In this document: positions 26,035 to 35,022 of the stretch, in pieces
Numbering within the stretch: the stretch's first letter is position 1
How the letters are laid out: every line of letters begins with the position of its first letter
Assembly (NCBI GenBank): GCA_026397755.1
Contig: JAPLUF010000119.1
Span: 1 to 41,221, forward strand
DNA: 41,221 bases
Direction: 5' to 3'
Source: Verrucomicrobiota bacterium
GTDB taxonomy: Bacteria; Verrucomicrobiota; Verrucomicrobiia; Limisphaerales; UBA9464
Translations under genes and position numbers: made by a program
The notes under the pieces: generated by a model
What the model was told of the DNA's origin: nothing
Databases searched by the model: none
The model's input: only the letters and a program-made list of their open reading frames with translations

Positions 26035-27471
26035 ATGAGCACCATCCCGCATCTCCCTGTCATTCGTCTCGGCCGCAACTACGCCTCCCTGGAACAAACG
26101 GAGGTGAAAGATTTCCGCACCGGTGAGGTCTGTGCCGTCGTTTCGTCCGTGAATGCCGGCATCGTCAAAAAAGACCTCACCAAGCTGGGAGTCGCCCGAG
26201 CCGCCTTAAATCATTTCACCATCGCCGAACTCATGGCCATGAGTGCCAAGGCCGGCGACTTGTTTCTTAACGGCACTCTGCCGTTGGGAGACCGAGGCCA
26301 CACCCAAAGCGCCGACGAGTACATCAAAACCCTCAGCAGCACCAGCGGACTGCCCCATGTGATGGTGAAGCGGAACATGGCGAAGATTCATTACGCCCTG
26401 ACCCACATGCCGGAAGTGCTCAACGGACTCTCCCGTGGGCTCGACTTCACCATCCTCGATAAAGGACGCGGCGAGCAGTTCGGAACCAACCTAGCCTTCT
26501 TCCCCACGGCCCACGCCCTGGGCTTGGTGATGCCCAGCAATTCGCCGGCCGTGAATTCCCTGTGGATCCCGGCCATCTCCCTCAAGACGCCGGTGATCAT
26601 CAAGCCCGGCAAGGAGGAGCCCTGGACCCCATACCGACTCATCCAAGCGTTCATCGCCGCCGGGGTCCCCGCTGAGGCCTTCGGTTTCTATCCCACGGAT
26701 CACGAGGGCGCCGCCGCCATCCTGAACTTGTGTGGCCGGGCCTTGATCTTCGGAGACAAGTCCACCACCCAGCAGTACGCCCACAACCCGGCGATCCAGA
26801 TCCATGGCCCGGGGTGGAGCAAGTTCGTCATCGGCGAAGACCAGATCGAAAACTGGCCTGAGTTCATCGATGTGATCGCCGCCAGCATCGCCGACAACGG
26901 CGGTCGCTCGTGTATCAACGCGAGTGCCGTGGTGGTGCCGAAGTACGCAGAAGAAATCGCCGATGCGCTGGCTAAGAAGCTCGGCCCCATCGGCCATACG
27001 CCCTCCGACGATCCCGAGGCTCGGCTGGCCGGCTTCGCCAACCCCAAGATGGCGGACTACATCGATGGGCAAATCGAAGACGGTCTCAAGATCCCGGGCG
27101 CCGAGGACGTCACCGCCCGCTACCGCGGTGGCTCCCGCAAAGTTTCCAGCGACATCGGCACCTTCATGCGGCCGACCATTGTGCGCTGCGACTCCTTCGC
27201 CCATCCGTTGGCTAATCGCGAGTTCCTTTGCCCCTATGCCAGCGTGGTCCAATGCAGCCAGCCTGAAGTGCTCAAGAATATCGGCTACACCCTAGCCTGT
27301 TCAGCGATCACCAAAGACCCGGCGTTCATCCGCGACCTCGAGGCCTTCACCGAAATCGATCGCCTGAATATCGGCCCCGTCTCGACCATGAAGATTTCTT
27401 GGGATCAACCCCACGAGGGCAACATGTTCGAGTTCCTCTGGCAGCGCCGCTCCATCGAGTACGGTTGGTGA
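26035..27471 (+). CDS. Aldehyde dehydrogenase-superfamily protein, CoA-acylating-like
   Basis: This 478-aa protein has the ALDH fold: the nucleotide-binding stretch LGLVMPSNSPAVNSLWIPAISLKTPVIIKPGKEEP (about 162-196) and a candidate catalytic cysteine, Cys293, in ADNGGRSCINAS. Where classical hydrolytic ALDHs have the E-L-G-G-K block with the general-base Glu, this protein reads IQIHGPGWSKFVI, with no Glu. This, and the DNG-x-x-C context, recall CoA-acylating enzymes (EutE, AdhE N-half, LuxC group) rather than classical ALDHs. It is a probable acyl- or aldehyde-CoA oxidoreductase in the cytoplasm, but the substrate is unknown. It follows the TolC-like gene by 97 bases and is convergent with the OPT transporter. 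Confidence 0.75.
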   Translation: MSTIPHLPVIRLGRNYASLEQTEVKDFRTGEVCAVVSSVNAGIVKKDLTKLGVARAALNHFTIAELMAMSAKAGDLFLNGTLPLGDRGHTQSADEYIKTLSSTSGLPHVMVKRNMAKIHYALTHMPEVLNGLSRGLDFTILDKGRGEQFGTNLAFFPTAHALGLVMPSNSPAVNSLWIPAISLKTPVIIKPGKEEPWTPYRLIQAFIAAGVPAEAFGFYPTDHEGAAAILNLCGRALIFGDKSTTQQYAHNPAIQIHGPGWSKFVIGEDQIENWPEFIDVIAASIADNGGRSCINASAVVVPKYAEEIADALAKKLGPIGHTPSDDPEARLAGFANPKMADYIDGQIEDGLKIPGAEDVTARYRGGSRKVSSDIGTFMRPTIVRCDSFAHPLANREFLCPYASVVQCSQPEVLKNIGYTLACSAITKDPAFIRDLEAFTEIDRLNIGPVSTMKISWDQPHEGNMFEFLWQRRSIEYGW

Positions 27472-27518
27472 TTGCTCGGGCCTCGGTGAACGCCGATCTC
27501 CTCCGCCTCGAGGGCCGC

Positions 27519-29798
27519 TCAGGATGTCTTTCCTGCAGCGGCTTTTTGCTGCGATTCACCCGACTTGCCCGCGAGGTACAGCAGCGCCACCAACCCAGCA
27601 AAGGGCAGCAACGAAAGAGCGTCGGAAGAAGCCCCCTCGAAGAACGGGTTGTTAGCGGTCATCCACTTCTCGACGGACTCGTTGAACTCCGTGGTCACTC
27701 CCTGACTAATGGCCACACCAATACCCGCGATGCTGCCGCCGGCAATATAACCGCTCGCCATCAAGACCCCCGGTGAGCGATCGCTCTCGGCAGCGATCTC
27801 CGAGGCAGTGAGTCCCTGCAAACGCCCCCGGGTTTGGGCGGCCCGATCGACGCACCAGCGGACACACCCGCCGACAAAAATGCCCAGCGAGGTTGAGATG
27901 GGTAAATAGACCCCCACGGCGAAGGCCAGCGAGGGGATACCGCTGAGTTCGAGCACCAGGGCGATCATCACTCCGATCAGCACCAAGTCCCAGGGGAGCT
28001 TCCGATCGAGCACTCCCTTGATGATATAGCTCACCAATACCGTCTTCGGGGCATCATACTTGGTGACCGTGGCTCCGCTGGGCAGCTTCGACTCGGTTCC
28101 AGTGATGGCCGGATCCACCAACCAGACGGCCTTGCCCGAATCATCGACCAACCATTTCCGGGCCACGCCGTTGGTATCGGTCTGATGCCACACGCGGTAT
28201 TCCTGGGTATCCACCGCGGCCATCGGACCCACCAAGTGCGCCCGAGGCGCATGGGTCAAGGCTTGGGCCGGAGCGACCAAGCCCGGGGCAACCTCCGAGG
28301 CGCGCACATGAATGGTCCCGGCATTGTTCATGGCTAGGAGCACCCATCCCATTACCAGCGCTGAGGCAAAAGCCCCGATTAGAATGGCCAATTGCTGGTA
28401 CCGAGGCGTGCCGCCGATGAGGAAGCCGGTCTTCAAATCCTGCGAAGTGGTACCGCCATTGGAACAGGCGATACACACGATACCGCCCACGGAAAGGGCG
28501 GTCACATAATGGGCCGAGCCTGTCCACCCCACGGCCACGAAGGTCAGGCAGGTGAGCAGCAGGGTAGCGATGGTCATGCCCGAAATTGGGTTGGAGCTGG
28601 ACCCTACTTCACCGGTCAACCGTGAGGAGACCGTCACAAAGAGGAACCCCAAAACCAAGATCAGCCCCGCGCCCAGCAAATTCATGCGCAGAGCGGGAGC
28701 CAGCGTGATGGCGGCCATTAGCACGAACACCCCGCCGGCCACCCAACGCAGCGAAAGATCCCGATCGCGCCGATCCCCCGAGACCCCCGACGCCCCGTCA
28801 CGGGCCCCGGCCAAATCCGCCAATCCGGCTCGCAAGGTCCGCCACAGCGTGGGCATAGACTTCAACAAACTCACGAGACCGCCCGCCGCTACAGCGCCGG
28901 CCCCAATATAGAGCAGGTACGCGCTGCGGATGCCATTGGGCGACAAGTCAGCAATCAACTTCTTGCCGGGAGCCAGAGGACTGGCCAATCCCGCTCCGAA
29001 ATACTGGATGAGCGGAATGAGCACCAAGTAGCTCAGCACGCCTCCCGCCGCCATGACCCCGGCGATCCGCGGACCAATGATGTAGCCCACACCCACCATT
29101 TCAGGCGAGATCTCGCACGACACCGAACCCCCTTTCAGCGGTGCCCCGAACACCTTTTCGGGTGCCTCCTTCCAGAGTTTCAGCGCCGAATTGCCGAACT
29201 TGTACAACAAGCCCAAGGCGAACCCTCCGAAGATGGTCTTGGCCTGAATCCCGGCTCCGGCCACTTCGCGGGCATAGGCCGGATCGGCGGCGGCCCGAGA
29301 CTCGTCATTAGCGCCCGCCTTGAGCACCTCCGCGCAGGCCGCGCCTTCCGGATATTTCAGCTCCCCATGCTGCTGAACGATGAGCGGGCGACGCAGCGGG
29401 ATCATGAGCAAAATCCCCAGAAGTCCGCCCAACACCGCCACCAACAGCACCCGACCGGCCTCCAAATCGAAGCCCAGGATGAGGATCGCCGGCATGGTGA
29501 CCGCAGCCCCGAAAGCCAGCGATTCCCCGGCTGAACCCGCCGTCTGAGCGATGTTGTGTTCCAGGATGGTGGCATCCCGACCGCCCATCTTGGCCCACAA
29601 TCGAAACAGGGTCACCGAGATGACAGCAACCGGGATGGACGCACTCACCGTGAGGCCAACCTTGAGCGCCAAGTAAAGCGAAGAGGCCCCGAAAATGATC
29701 CCCAACAACGAACCCACAATCACGGAGCGAGCAGTGAATTCCCGCAGCCGAGTGACCGCGGGTATATACGGAGTGAAGGGAGGGTTGGGCTGGGCCAT
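27519..29798 (-). CDS. OPT-family oligopeptide/metal-chelate transporter
   Basis: OPT proteins are large inner-membrane transporters for oligopeptides or siderophore-metal complexes. From ATG 29798 (MAQPNPPFTPYIPAVTRLREFT) this is 759 aa with about 14-16 hydrophobic segments. Family landmarks include EFTARSVIVGSLLGIIFGASSLYLALKVGLTVSASIP, EHNIAQTAGSAGESLAFGA, ELKYPEGAACAEVLKAG and CSNGGTTSQDLKTGFLIGGTPRYQQ. A hydrophilic loop of about 75 residues (roughly 570-645, including YRVWHQTDTNGVARKWLVD) separates two helices and looks like an insertion. The track start at 29813 is TTG and adds five residues; I prefer the ATG. It is monocistronic and divergent from the alkaline phosphatase gene. Confidence 0.9.
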   Translation of the reverse strand: MAQPNPPFTPYIPAVTRLREFTARSVIVGSLLGIIFGASSLYLALKVGLTVSASIPVAVISVTLFRLWAKMGGRDATILEHNIAQTAGSAGESLAFGAAVTMPAILILGFDLEAGRVLLVAVLGGLLGILLMIPLRRPLIVQQHGELKYPEGAACAEVLKAGANDESRAAADPAYAREVAGAGIQAKTIFGGFALGLLYKFGNSALKLWKEAPEKVFGAPLKGGSVSCEISPEMVGVGYIIGPRIAGVMAAGGVLSYLVLIPLIQYFGAGLASPLAPGKKLIADLSPNGIRSAYLLYIGAGAVAAGGLVSLLKSMPTLWRTLRAGLADLAGARDGASGVSGDRRDRDLSLRWVAGGVFVLMAAITLAPALRMNLLGAGLILVLGFLFVTVSSRLTGEVGSSSNPISGMTIATLLLTCLTFVAVGWTGSAHYVTALSVGGIVCIACSNGGTTSQDLKTGFLIGGTPRYQQLAILIGAFASALVMGWVLLAMNNAGTIHVRASEVAPGLVAPAQALTHAPRAHLVGPMAAVDTQEYRVWHQTDTNGVARKWLVDDSGKAVWLVDPAITGTESKLPSGATVTKYDAPKTVLVSYIIKGVLDRKLPWDLVLIGVMIALVLELSGIPSLAFAVGVYLPISTSLGIFVGGCVRWCVDRAAQTRGRLQGLTASEIAAESDRSPGVLMASGYIAGGSIAGIGVAISQGVTTEFNESVEKWMTANNPFFEGASSDALSLLPFAGLVALLYLAGKSGESQQKAAAGKTS

Positions 29799-29959
29799 AG
29801 GCGGAGGGTACAACCCTCGGTAAATTTTCCCAGAGGATCGTCATGAAGCCCTCAGCCCACCTACCGGGATTCTGTCACAACGATGTTACTCTCCGCAGCA
29901 AACTGAACAATTGCCCCGCAGACTCACCGGGCTTTTGATCACCGGGTATCCGATCCTGC

Positions 29960-31471
29960 ATGAATCCTCGGCGCCACTTCCTGAAGTCCCTAGTGACGGC
30001 TCCCGCTGTCTCCGCCTTGGCTGCCGCTCAGGCGCACGCTGCGACTACTTCTCCGAAAACCGCCCTCTCTGGAAAGCGCCCCCTGGCCTCAGGCACCCCG
30101 CGGCGCATCATCCACATGGTGGTCGATGGGATGAGCTCCGGGATCCTCGCCTGCACCAATCAGTATTCGGAGCATGTCCGAGGACGTCCCCTAACCTGGT
30201 TTCGGCTGGTAGACCAACCATCCACGCGCCAAGCGGTCATGAACGTGCGGTCGCAGAACTCGCTGGTCACCGATTCGTCGGCCTCCTCCTGCGCCTGGGG
30301 CAGTGGCGTGCGCATTCCCAACGGCAAGGTCAACCAGACAAGCAAGGGTGAGAAGTTGGTCGCCCTCTACGAACTCCTCGGACAAGCGGGCTGGAAGCGG
30401 GGCTTGGTGACCACCACCGAAATCACTCACGCCACGCCGGCCGGATTCATCGCCTGCGTCAGCGCGAGGGCTAGCGGTGAAGATATCGCAGCCCAATACC
30501 TCGAGCGCCGGATCGATCTGGCGCTCGGCGGTGCGAGCAACCATTTCAGGGCCGATAAGCGCAAAGACAAACGCGATTTGCTCGGAGACTTCCGCCGCCT
30601 CGAATACGCCGTGCTCCGCTCCCCCTCGGATCTCGCCTCGGCCCCGCGCGACCAACGCTGGTTGGGAGTGTTCTCGGAAGGGCATATCCCCTACGTCGTG
30701 GACCAGCAGGGAGGCCTCACGAAAGTTGCACCTACGCCCTCGCTGGCCGCGATGACCCGGGCCGCACTCCGACGGTTCACGCACGAGGAACGGTTCATCC
30801 TTCAAGTCGAAGGAGGACGGGTGGACCACGGTTGCCACAGCAACGACGCCGCGGCGGCCGTCCACGAGATGATCGCCTTCGATCAAGCCATCGAAGTCTG
30901 CCTCGAGTTCCAGAAGGACCACCCCGACACCTTCATTCTCATTACCACCGACCACGCCACGGCCAACCCTGGACTCAACGGACTCGGGGAGACCTACGAA
31001 AAAACCAACGCCGCCTTCCACAATTTGACGAAGGTGCGTCAATCCGTCGGCGAGATCTTGAACCGCCTGCGGACCACCGAGAACCGGACCCAAGCCGCCG
31101 CGCGCCTCCAAGAATCCACCGGTTACGCGGCCAGCACCCGACGGATGGAAACGCTCGATCCGTTCCTCAAGAAAAAGGGTTACGCACTCTTCGACGCGTT
31201 CAACTCGGACACCTGCGCCTTGGGTCAAGTGTTGGCCAACCACACCGGCATCGCCTTCACTAGCGGTAATCACACCTCCGATTACGTGCCCGTGCTGGCC
31301 ATGGGACCGGGATCTGACCGAATCGAAGGATTCCTCCAGAACACCGAACTCTTCGGCCACTACCTCGACTTCGCCGGGCTCTCCTTCCGCAATATCCAAG
31401 AACCCCTGGTGGCCGGTGCCTGCCAGGCCTCACCGACTGAGAACACCGCCGAGTACTTGCGCACCGCATAG
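29960..31471 (+). CDS. Tat-exported alkaline phosphatase
   Basis: This is a PhoA-superfamily metallo-phosphomonoesterase, likely periplasmic. The N-terminus MNPRRHFLKSLVTAPAVSALAAAQAHA is a Tat signal with the RRHFLK motif. Metal and catalytic residues can be followed: D56 in VVDGMSSG, nucleophile Ser106 in VTDSSASSCAWGSG, the EGGRVDHGCHSNDAAAAVHEM block (Asp/His zinc ligands), TTDHATAN, and SGNHTSDYVPV with the last His ligand. So the active site looks complete. At 503 aa it is within the family range. It is divergent from the OPT transporter (161-base gap) and convergent with the LamG/Ig protein. No PHO-box-like operator was recognised. Confidence 0.9.
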   Translation: MNPRRHFLKSLVTAPAVSALAAAQAHAATTSPKTALSGKRPLASGTPRRIIHMVVDGMSSGILACTNQYSEHVRGRPLTWFRLVDQPSTRQAVMNVRSQNSLVTDSSASSCAWGSGVRIPNGKVNQTSKGEKLVALYELLGQAGWKRGLVTTTEITHATPAGFIACVSARASGEDIAAQYLERRIDLALGGASNHFRADKRKDKRDLLGDFRRLEYAVLRSPSDLASAPRDQRWLGVFSEGHIPYVVDQQGGLTKVAPTPSLAAMTRAALRRFTHEERFILQVEGGRVDHGCHSNDAAAAVHEMIAFDQAIEVCLEFQKDHPDTFILITTDHATANPGLNGLGETYEKTNAAFHNLTKVRQSVGEILNRLRTTENRTQAAARLQESTGYAASTRRMETLDPFLKKKGYALFDAFNSDTCALGQVLANHTGIAFTSGNHTSDYVPVLAMGPGSDRIEGFLQNTELFGHYLDFAGLSFRNIQEPLVAGACQASPTENTAEYLRTA

Positions 31472-31552
31472 TAAACGGTATCCAACGAAGCAGAACCTTG
31501 GCGCAACTCCGAGAAACCCCGAGCGTCTCGAACTAGATCGAGTAAACACCCT

Positions 31553-33196
31553 TCACAAATCGATCCACCAGATGTGGGACATCCGGAGGAGAATTTGCAG
31601 CACAGCCAAAGCCATTGACCGTCTCCCCTGCGAAGAAGGGTTCGAGGTAGCCAGGAACTCTTGCCACGTCGAGATCTCTGGCGCGGGGATCGGCGGCATT
31701 CGATCGCCGTAATAATCCGGCTTCTCGGGATCGGTCTTGAGCAGCAGTTCTTCGTAATCGCTCAGACCGTCTTCGTCGGCATCGTAAGTGTTCACCGCCA
31801 GGCTGACTTCGTCGCTCCAAACAAACCCGTAGAGATTGGTGACGCGCACACGATACCGGCCATGAGCAAAGGCGCGTACATGTCGCAGGATCAGGCGTTC
31901 ACCGGTCTCTTGGGGTAAATTCTTTCCATTGAACTGCCACTGGTACAGCAACACGCCTGAACCCTCGCTCGCCACCTGGAACACCACCTCGGGTTCCCCC
32001 TCCGCCACCTCGATCGGAGCGGGCTGCAGTACAATGCTGGGGGGCGTCAACGGGTAGACCGTGAGGAGGGCTGACTCGCTGAAAATGGCTCCCTGAGCAT
32101 TTTGTACGAAGACTCGATAGTGCCCCCCATCGAGGGACGGCGGTACATTGCTCAAGGTCAACTCCGGGACCGTTGCTCCCGGGAGGGTCAACCCATCGCA
32201 CTGCCACTGGAAGGTGGCTGGCAGGCCTACTTGCGCTACCACTCGGAACGTCACGTCACGCCCCTTCTCCACGGATTGAGCCTGAGGCTGAACGATGAGC
32301 AACGGAGTCTTCTCAATGCCCGCAGTGTCCTGAGCGTAAAGATTCATGATCTCTTCCTGTGGCAGCGCCCGATCGAACAGTCGCAAAGTGTCGATTTCCC
32401 CCTGCAATCGCCCATTAACCGTGCCTGAAATGCCTCCCAAGGTCAGGGGTGTCTTTAGTTGCAGTGGATTCACACGAATTGGAGCAACCCCCACCGCTCG
32501 CCCATCCATCCAAAGTTGAACCACCATCCCCTTCTCATTGGTTTGTGTGGAGCGACTAAACACCACCACCACATGACGCCAGTCCTTGGGGCTTTCGGGA
32601 AAACCGAAACCCAGTTCATCCCCCACGCCACTAGAGACCATCAACCGTTTCCCATCCGTGCGAATGGAGAAACTCGACTGTTCCGGGGCAGACTCCTGGG
32701 CACAGCCCAACAGGTATCCTTGGATCGGGCAGCGTATCCACAAGGACACCGTCGTGCCGCGATACCCATTGGGACCAAATCCCGCCAGCGACGGAATGGT
32801 AATACTGACATTGCTGCCGCCCAGACTCAGGACCTGACTGGGAGCGACCTTACGCGTGGATAAAAACCGCAGAGTTCCCCCGACCGGATCACTCACCGCA
32901 TGACGCTGGAATCCGCTGACATCCTGCAAATCCCCATCGAAGGGATAATACGCCACCAGACCGAGAGGCGGAACCGAGGCAGTTGAAGCCCCCCACCCTC
33001 GGTAGGCGATCAAAAGGCCCAAGAAGATCGGAAACCACAGCCGAAGGGCCTGAAGAATAGGAACCTTCGTGGCAGAAGGTTGGGCTCTCCAAAATCGAAG
33101 GAGAACACAACTAGGATGACTGATAACGTTGGGCTTCACCGCAATACGGATTCCGTAGGGGACTCGGTCAGAAAGCGCAACCCTCCAGATTCTCAA
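31553..33196 (-). CDS. LamG-Ig-Ig surface protein with a calcium-binding tail
   Basis: This 547-aa protein is probably secreted or surface-exposed. A hydrophobic segment (FPIFLGLLIAYRGWGAS) near residue 55-70 looks like a signal sequence, so the true start is likely downstream of the TTG track start at 33196. Next comes a concanavalin/LamG domain (about 75-265: GLVAYYPFDGDLQDVSG, WRHVVVVFSRS, GEIDTLRLFDRALPQEEI). Two immunoglobulin-like domains follow (about 275-365 and 365-455, with FQWQCDG, YQWQFNGKNL and HYRVFVQN). A thrombospondin-type calcium motif (DADEDGLSDYEELLLKTDP) is near residue 460. The C-terminus ends with a hydrophobic stretch. Such proteins in PVC bacteria are often adhesive or carbohydrate-binding. 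The start is uncertain. Confidence 0.78.
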   Translation of the reverse strand: MRIWRVALSDRVPYGIRIAVKPNVISHPSCVLLRFWRAQPSATKVPILQALRLWFPIFLGLLIAYRGWGASTASVPPLGLVAYYPFDGDLQDVSGFQRHAVSDPVGGTLRFLSTRKVAPSQVLSLGGSNVSITIPSLAGFGPNGYRGTTVSLWIRCPIQGYLLGCAQESAPEQSSFSIRTDGKRLMVSSGVGDELGFGFPESPKDWRHVVVVFSRSTQTNEKGMVVQLWMDGRAVGVAPIRVNPLQLKTPLTLGGISGTVNGRLQGEIDTLRLFDRALPQEEIMNLYAQDTAGIEKTPLLIVQPQAQSVEKGRDVTFRVVAQVGLPATFQWQCDGLTLPGATVPELTLSNVPPSLDGGHYRVFVQNAQGAIFSESALLTVYPLTPPSIVLQPAPIEVAEGEPEVVFQVASEGSGVLLYQWQFNGKNLPQETGERLILRHVRAFAHGRYRVRVTNLYGFVWSDEVSLAVNTYDADEDGLSDYEELLLKTDPEKPDYYGDRMPPIPAPEISTWQEFLATSNPSSQGRRSMALAVLQILLRMSHIWWIDL

Positions 33197-33276
33197 TCAC
33201 TCAACAGGATCACCCGCACAACACGGCCGCTCTTTACCCACCGAACTCATCGGAGCCCGCCAATCCAAGCATCTCA

Positions 33277-34530
33277 CTATCGCATGCGAAAGTGGCGCTC
33301 TGCGAATCCCAGGAACTGCTGCCAATCGTAGAGTTCCACCGAGTGGCCACCGGGTCGATTATGGTAAGCAATGTCCCCCTCGTTGATCGCGACCCCAACA
33401 GCAGGTGGCGTCGGAGAGTCCAAACCCTTCTTGCCGAGCAATCGGTACACCTCAGAGGCATGATGAGCTGAAAGGTACTCACCCACGGGATCCGCCCAGA
33501 GGTCCTCCACCCCGCTGGCGACATACAAGGGCCGCGGTGCGATGCACGCCAATAGCTCGTGTTGATCGACGGGCAAGTCGTCCTCATTGCGCGCAAACCG
33601 GGCCGCATTCCGGCACAACCAATACGGGAAGCGTGTGACCATTTTCTCCATGTTCTCGCCGAAACTGCGTTTCCAGAGGGCCGCTCCGGCACAACCAGAT
33701 TGCGCCGAGATCACCAATGCAAAGCGGGTGTCTTGAGCTGCCGTCCAAAGAGCGGTCTTGCCCATCTTGGAATGACCCATGATGGCCACCCGCCGGGCGT
33801 CCACATCCGGGTCCGTTTCGAGGTAGTCCATCGCCCGAGAGCCACCCCAGGCCACGGCTGAGATTACCCCCCATTCGAAGGACTTAGGGAAACTCTGGTG
33901 CTCGCGATAAAACAGCGGGTGGATTCCCTTGAGGAATTCCACCTCGTTGTGTCGAACCAGATCGGATTGAGGCACCACCACAAAACCAAATCCCCGTTGC
34001 AGCAGTTCGCCAATGGGCACTCCGTTGCGCAAGTAGCCGGGTCGATCGGGATGCGGATCATGACCGTCGTCCCGCGTGCCGGAAAAGCTGTGGAGCATGA
34101 ACACCGGAGCCGGCTTACCGCTGCCATTGGGTGTGATGACCAAAATCCGCAAATCCACCTCTCCCTTCGCATTGTGGAAGCGAAGCCGGACATCTTTTCG
34201 GGTAGCCTTTCCACCCATGAATTGCCGGTCGACCTTGAGAATTTCAGTCTGAACCTGAACTGGCACTTCCGGTGCCGGAACCACTCCGTAAACGAGGTTC
34301 CCGAAGAGCGCGATGAGTTGAGGGCGTCGAACCTGAAACCACTCCTGCGCCGTGGTGATGGGTCGACCCTCGGCCGAGACGAGTACCGGCGGCAACTGGT
34401 AGGGAGGCACCTTAGATTCGTCGCGAATGACATCCAGGTCACTGTTCTTGGGTTCCTCGGCCTGCAAAACCAGCAGGCTCATCACCACGGCACCCACCCA
34501 TCCCCAGCCACTCGATTTTCGCGGTCTCAT
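33277..34530 (-). CDS. CE15-like glucuronoyl esterase family alpha/beta-hydrolase
   Basis: The 417-aa protein resembles bacterial CE15 enzymes, which cleave ester bonds between 4-O-methyl-glucuronate of xylan and lignin alcohols. The N-terminal helix (WVGAVVMSLLVLQAEE) is a possible signal peptide. Catalytic Ser254 is in MGHSKMGKTALW, and the catalytic His396 is in YHNRPGGHSVELYDW. The segment APRPLYVASGVEDLWADPVGEYLS (about 331-353) matches the post-beta7 region. The canonical acid position before the SG in SAQSGCAGAAL is Gln277 here, so the acid may be E342 or D343. It lies in the same orientation as the LamG/Ig gene with an 80-base gap. Substrate is inferred only. Confidence 0.8.
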   Translation of the reverse strand: MRPRKSSGWGWVGAVVMSLLVLQAEEPKNSDLDVIRDESKVPPYQLPPVLVSAEGRPITTAQEWFQVRRPQLIALFGNLVYGVVPAPEVPVQVQTEILKVDRQFMGGKATRKDVRLRFHNAKGEVDLRILVITPNGSGKPAPVFMLHSFSGTRDDGHDPHPDRPGYLRNGVPIGELLQRGFGFVVVPQSDLVRHNEVEFLKGIHPLFYREHQSFPKSFEWGVISAVAWGGSRAMDYLETDPDVDARRVAIMGHSKMGKTALWTAAQDTRFALVISAQSGCAGAALWKRSFGENMEKMVTRFPYWLCRNAARFARNEDDLPVDQHELLACIAPRPLYVASGVEDLWADPVGEYLSAHHASEVYRLLGKKGLDSPTPPAVGVAINEGDIAYHNRPGGHSVELYDWQQFLGFAERHFRMR

Positions 34531-35022
34531 CTAATAAAAACCTTCCCTGAAAGATCTTCGCCTGTCCCGTCCAATCCCGACAGGCCGCATACATCCCTCA
34601 CCCGTGCCCCAACGCGGCGCCGCATACCATCGACATCCCAGTGCCCCGACGGGGCACCCCGAAAGCTAAAGGAACGCCGCATAGCGCGTCGGCCCGCCGG
34701 CGATCCTAGGGTATGCAGCGTTCCGAATTTTAATCGTCGCTGCACACAAACCTTTCGACCCCACCCGTGCCCCCCGCCATCACCGCCCTGATTTCGACCA
34801 ATACCACGGCTGTTCAACGACAATTATTCTTCTCTAGGGAAAATACTCGTCGCTGCACACGCGACACAACCTCTTGAGCCCCCGGGTTCATCCCCGTGCC
34901 CCAACGGGGCGCCGCATACCAGCCCAGGGTGAAACCCTGGGACTAGGCATTCAGAATCGGACGCGTTCTGAAGGAACGCCGCATAGCGTCTTCATCCCAG
35001 TGCCCCACCCGTGCCCGCGCCG
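34531..35022. repeat. Non-coding cluster of short repeats and hairpins
   Basis: This 490-base gap holds several repeated words. CCCGTGCCCCAACGCGGCGC is the start of a 29-mer at 34601-34629, repeated with one mismatch at 34893-34921. AAGGAACGCCGCATAGCG is at 34669 and 34971. CATCCCAGTGCCCC is at 34634 and 34993. CGTCGCTGCACAC is at 34735 and 34848. A ~50-base block at 34761-34811 is repeated at 35005-35052, where it covers the last codons of the GNAT gene. Perfect hairpins include GTGCCCC/GGGGCAC (34641-34657) and CCCAGGGT/ACCCTGGG (34923-34941). The order of words differs between copies, so it is not a simple tandem array. It looks like a REP-type intergenic element. Confidence 0.75.
34761..34811 (-). 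pseudogene. Fossil copy of a GNAT gene 3' end
   Basis: On the minus strand this segment reads YWSKSGR-stop, next to the real GNAT tail DWSESGR-stop at 35023 onward. The two ~50-base blocks differ at only a few positions. Sequence upstream of the match does not look like GNAT, so only the tail was copied together with the adjoining repeat words. Confidence 0.5.

Noticed and set aside
26491-27252. 253-aa minus-strand ORF over the ALDH-like gene
   Set aside because: Antisense shadow of a conserved frame.
30191-31399. 402-aa minus-strand ORF over alkaline phosphatase
   Set aside because: Antisense to a gene with complete active-site motifs; composition is Gly/Glu/Val-rich with no domain.
34557-34823. 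98-aa minus-strand ORF in the repeat region
   Set aside because: It is Arg/Gly-rich, has no domain and crosses several repeat words.
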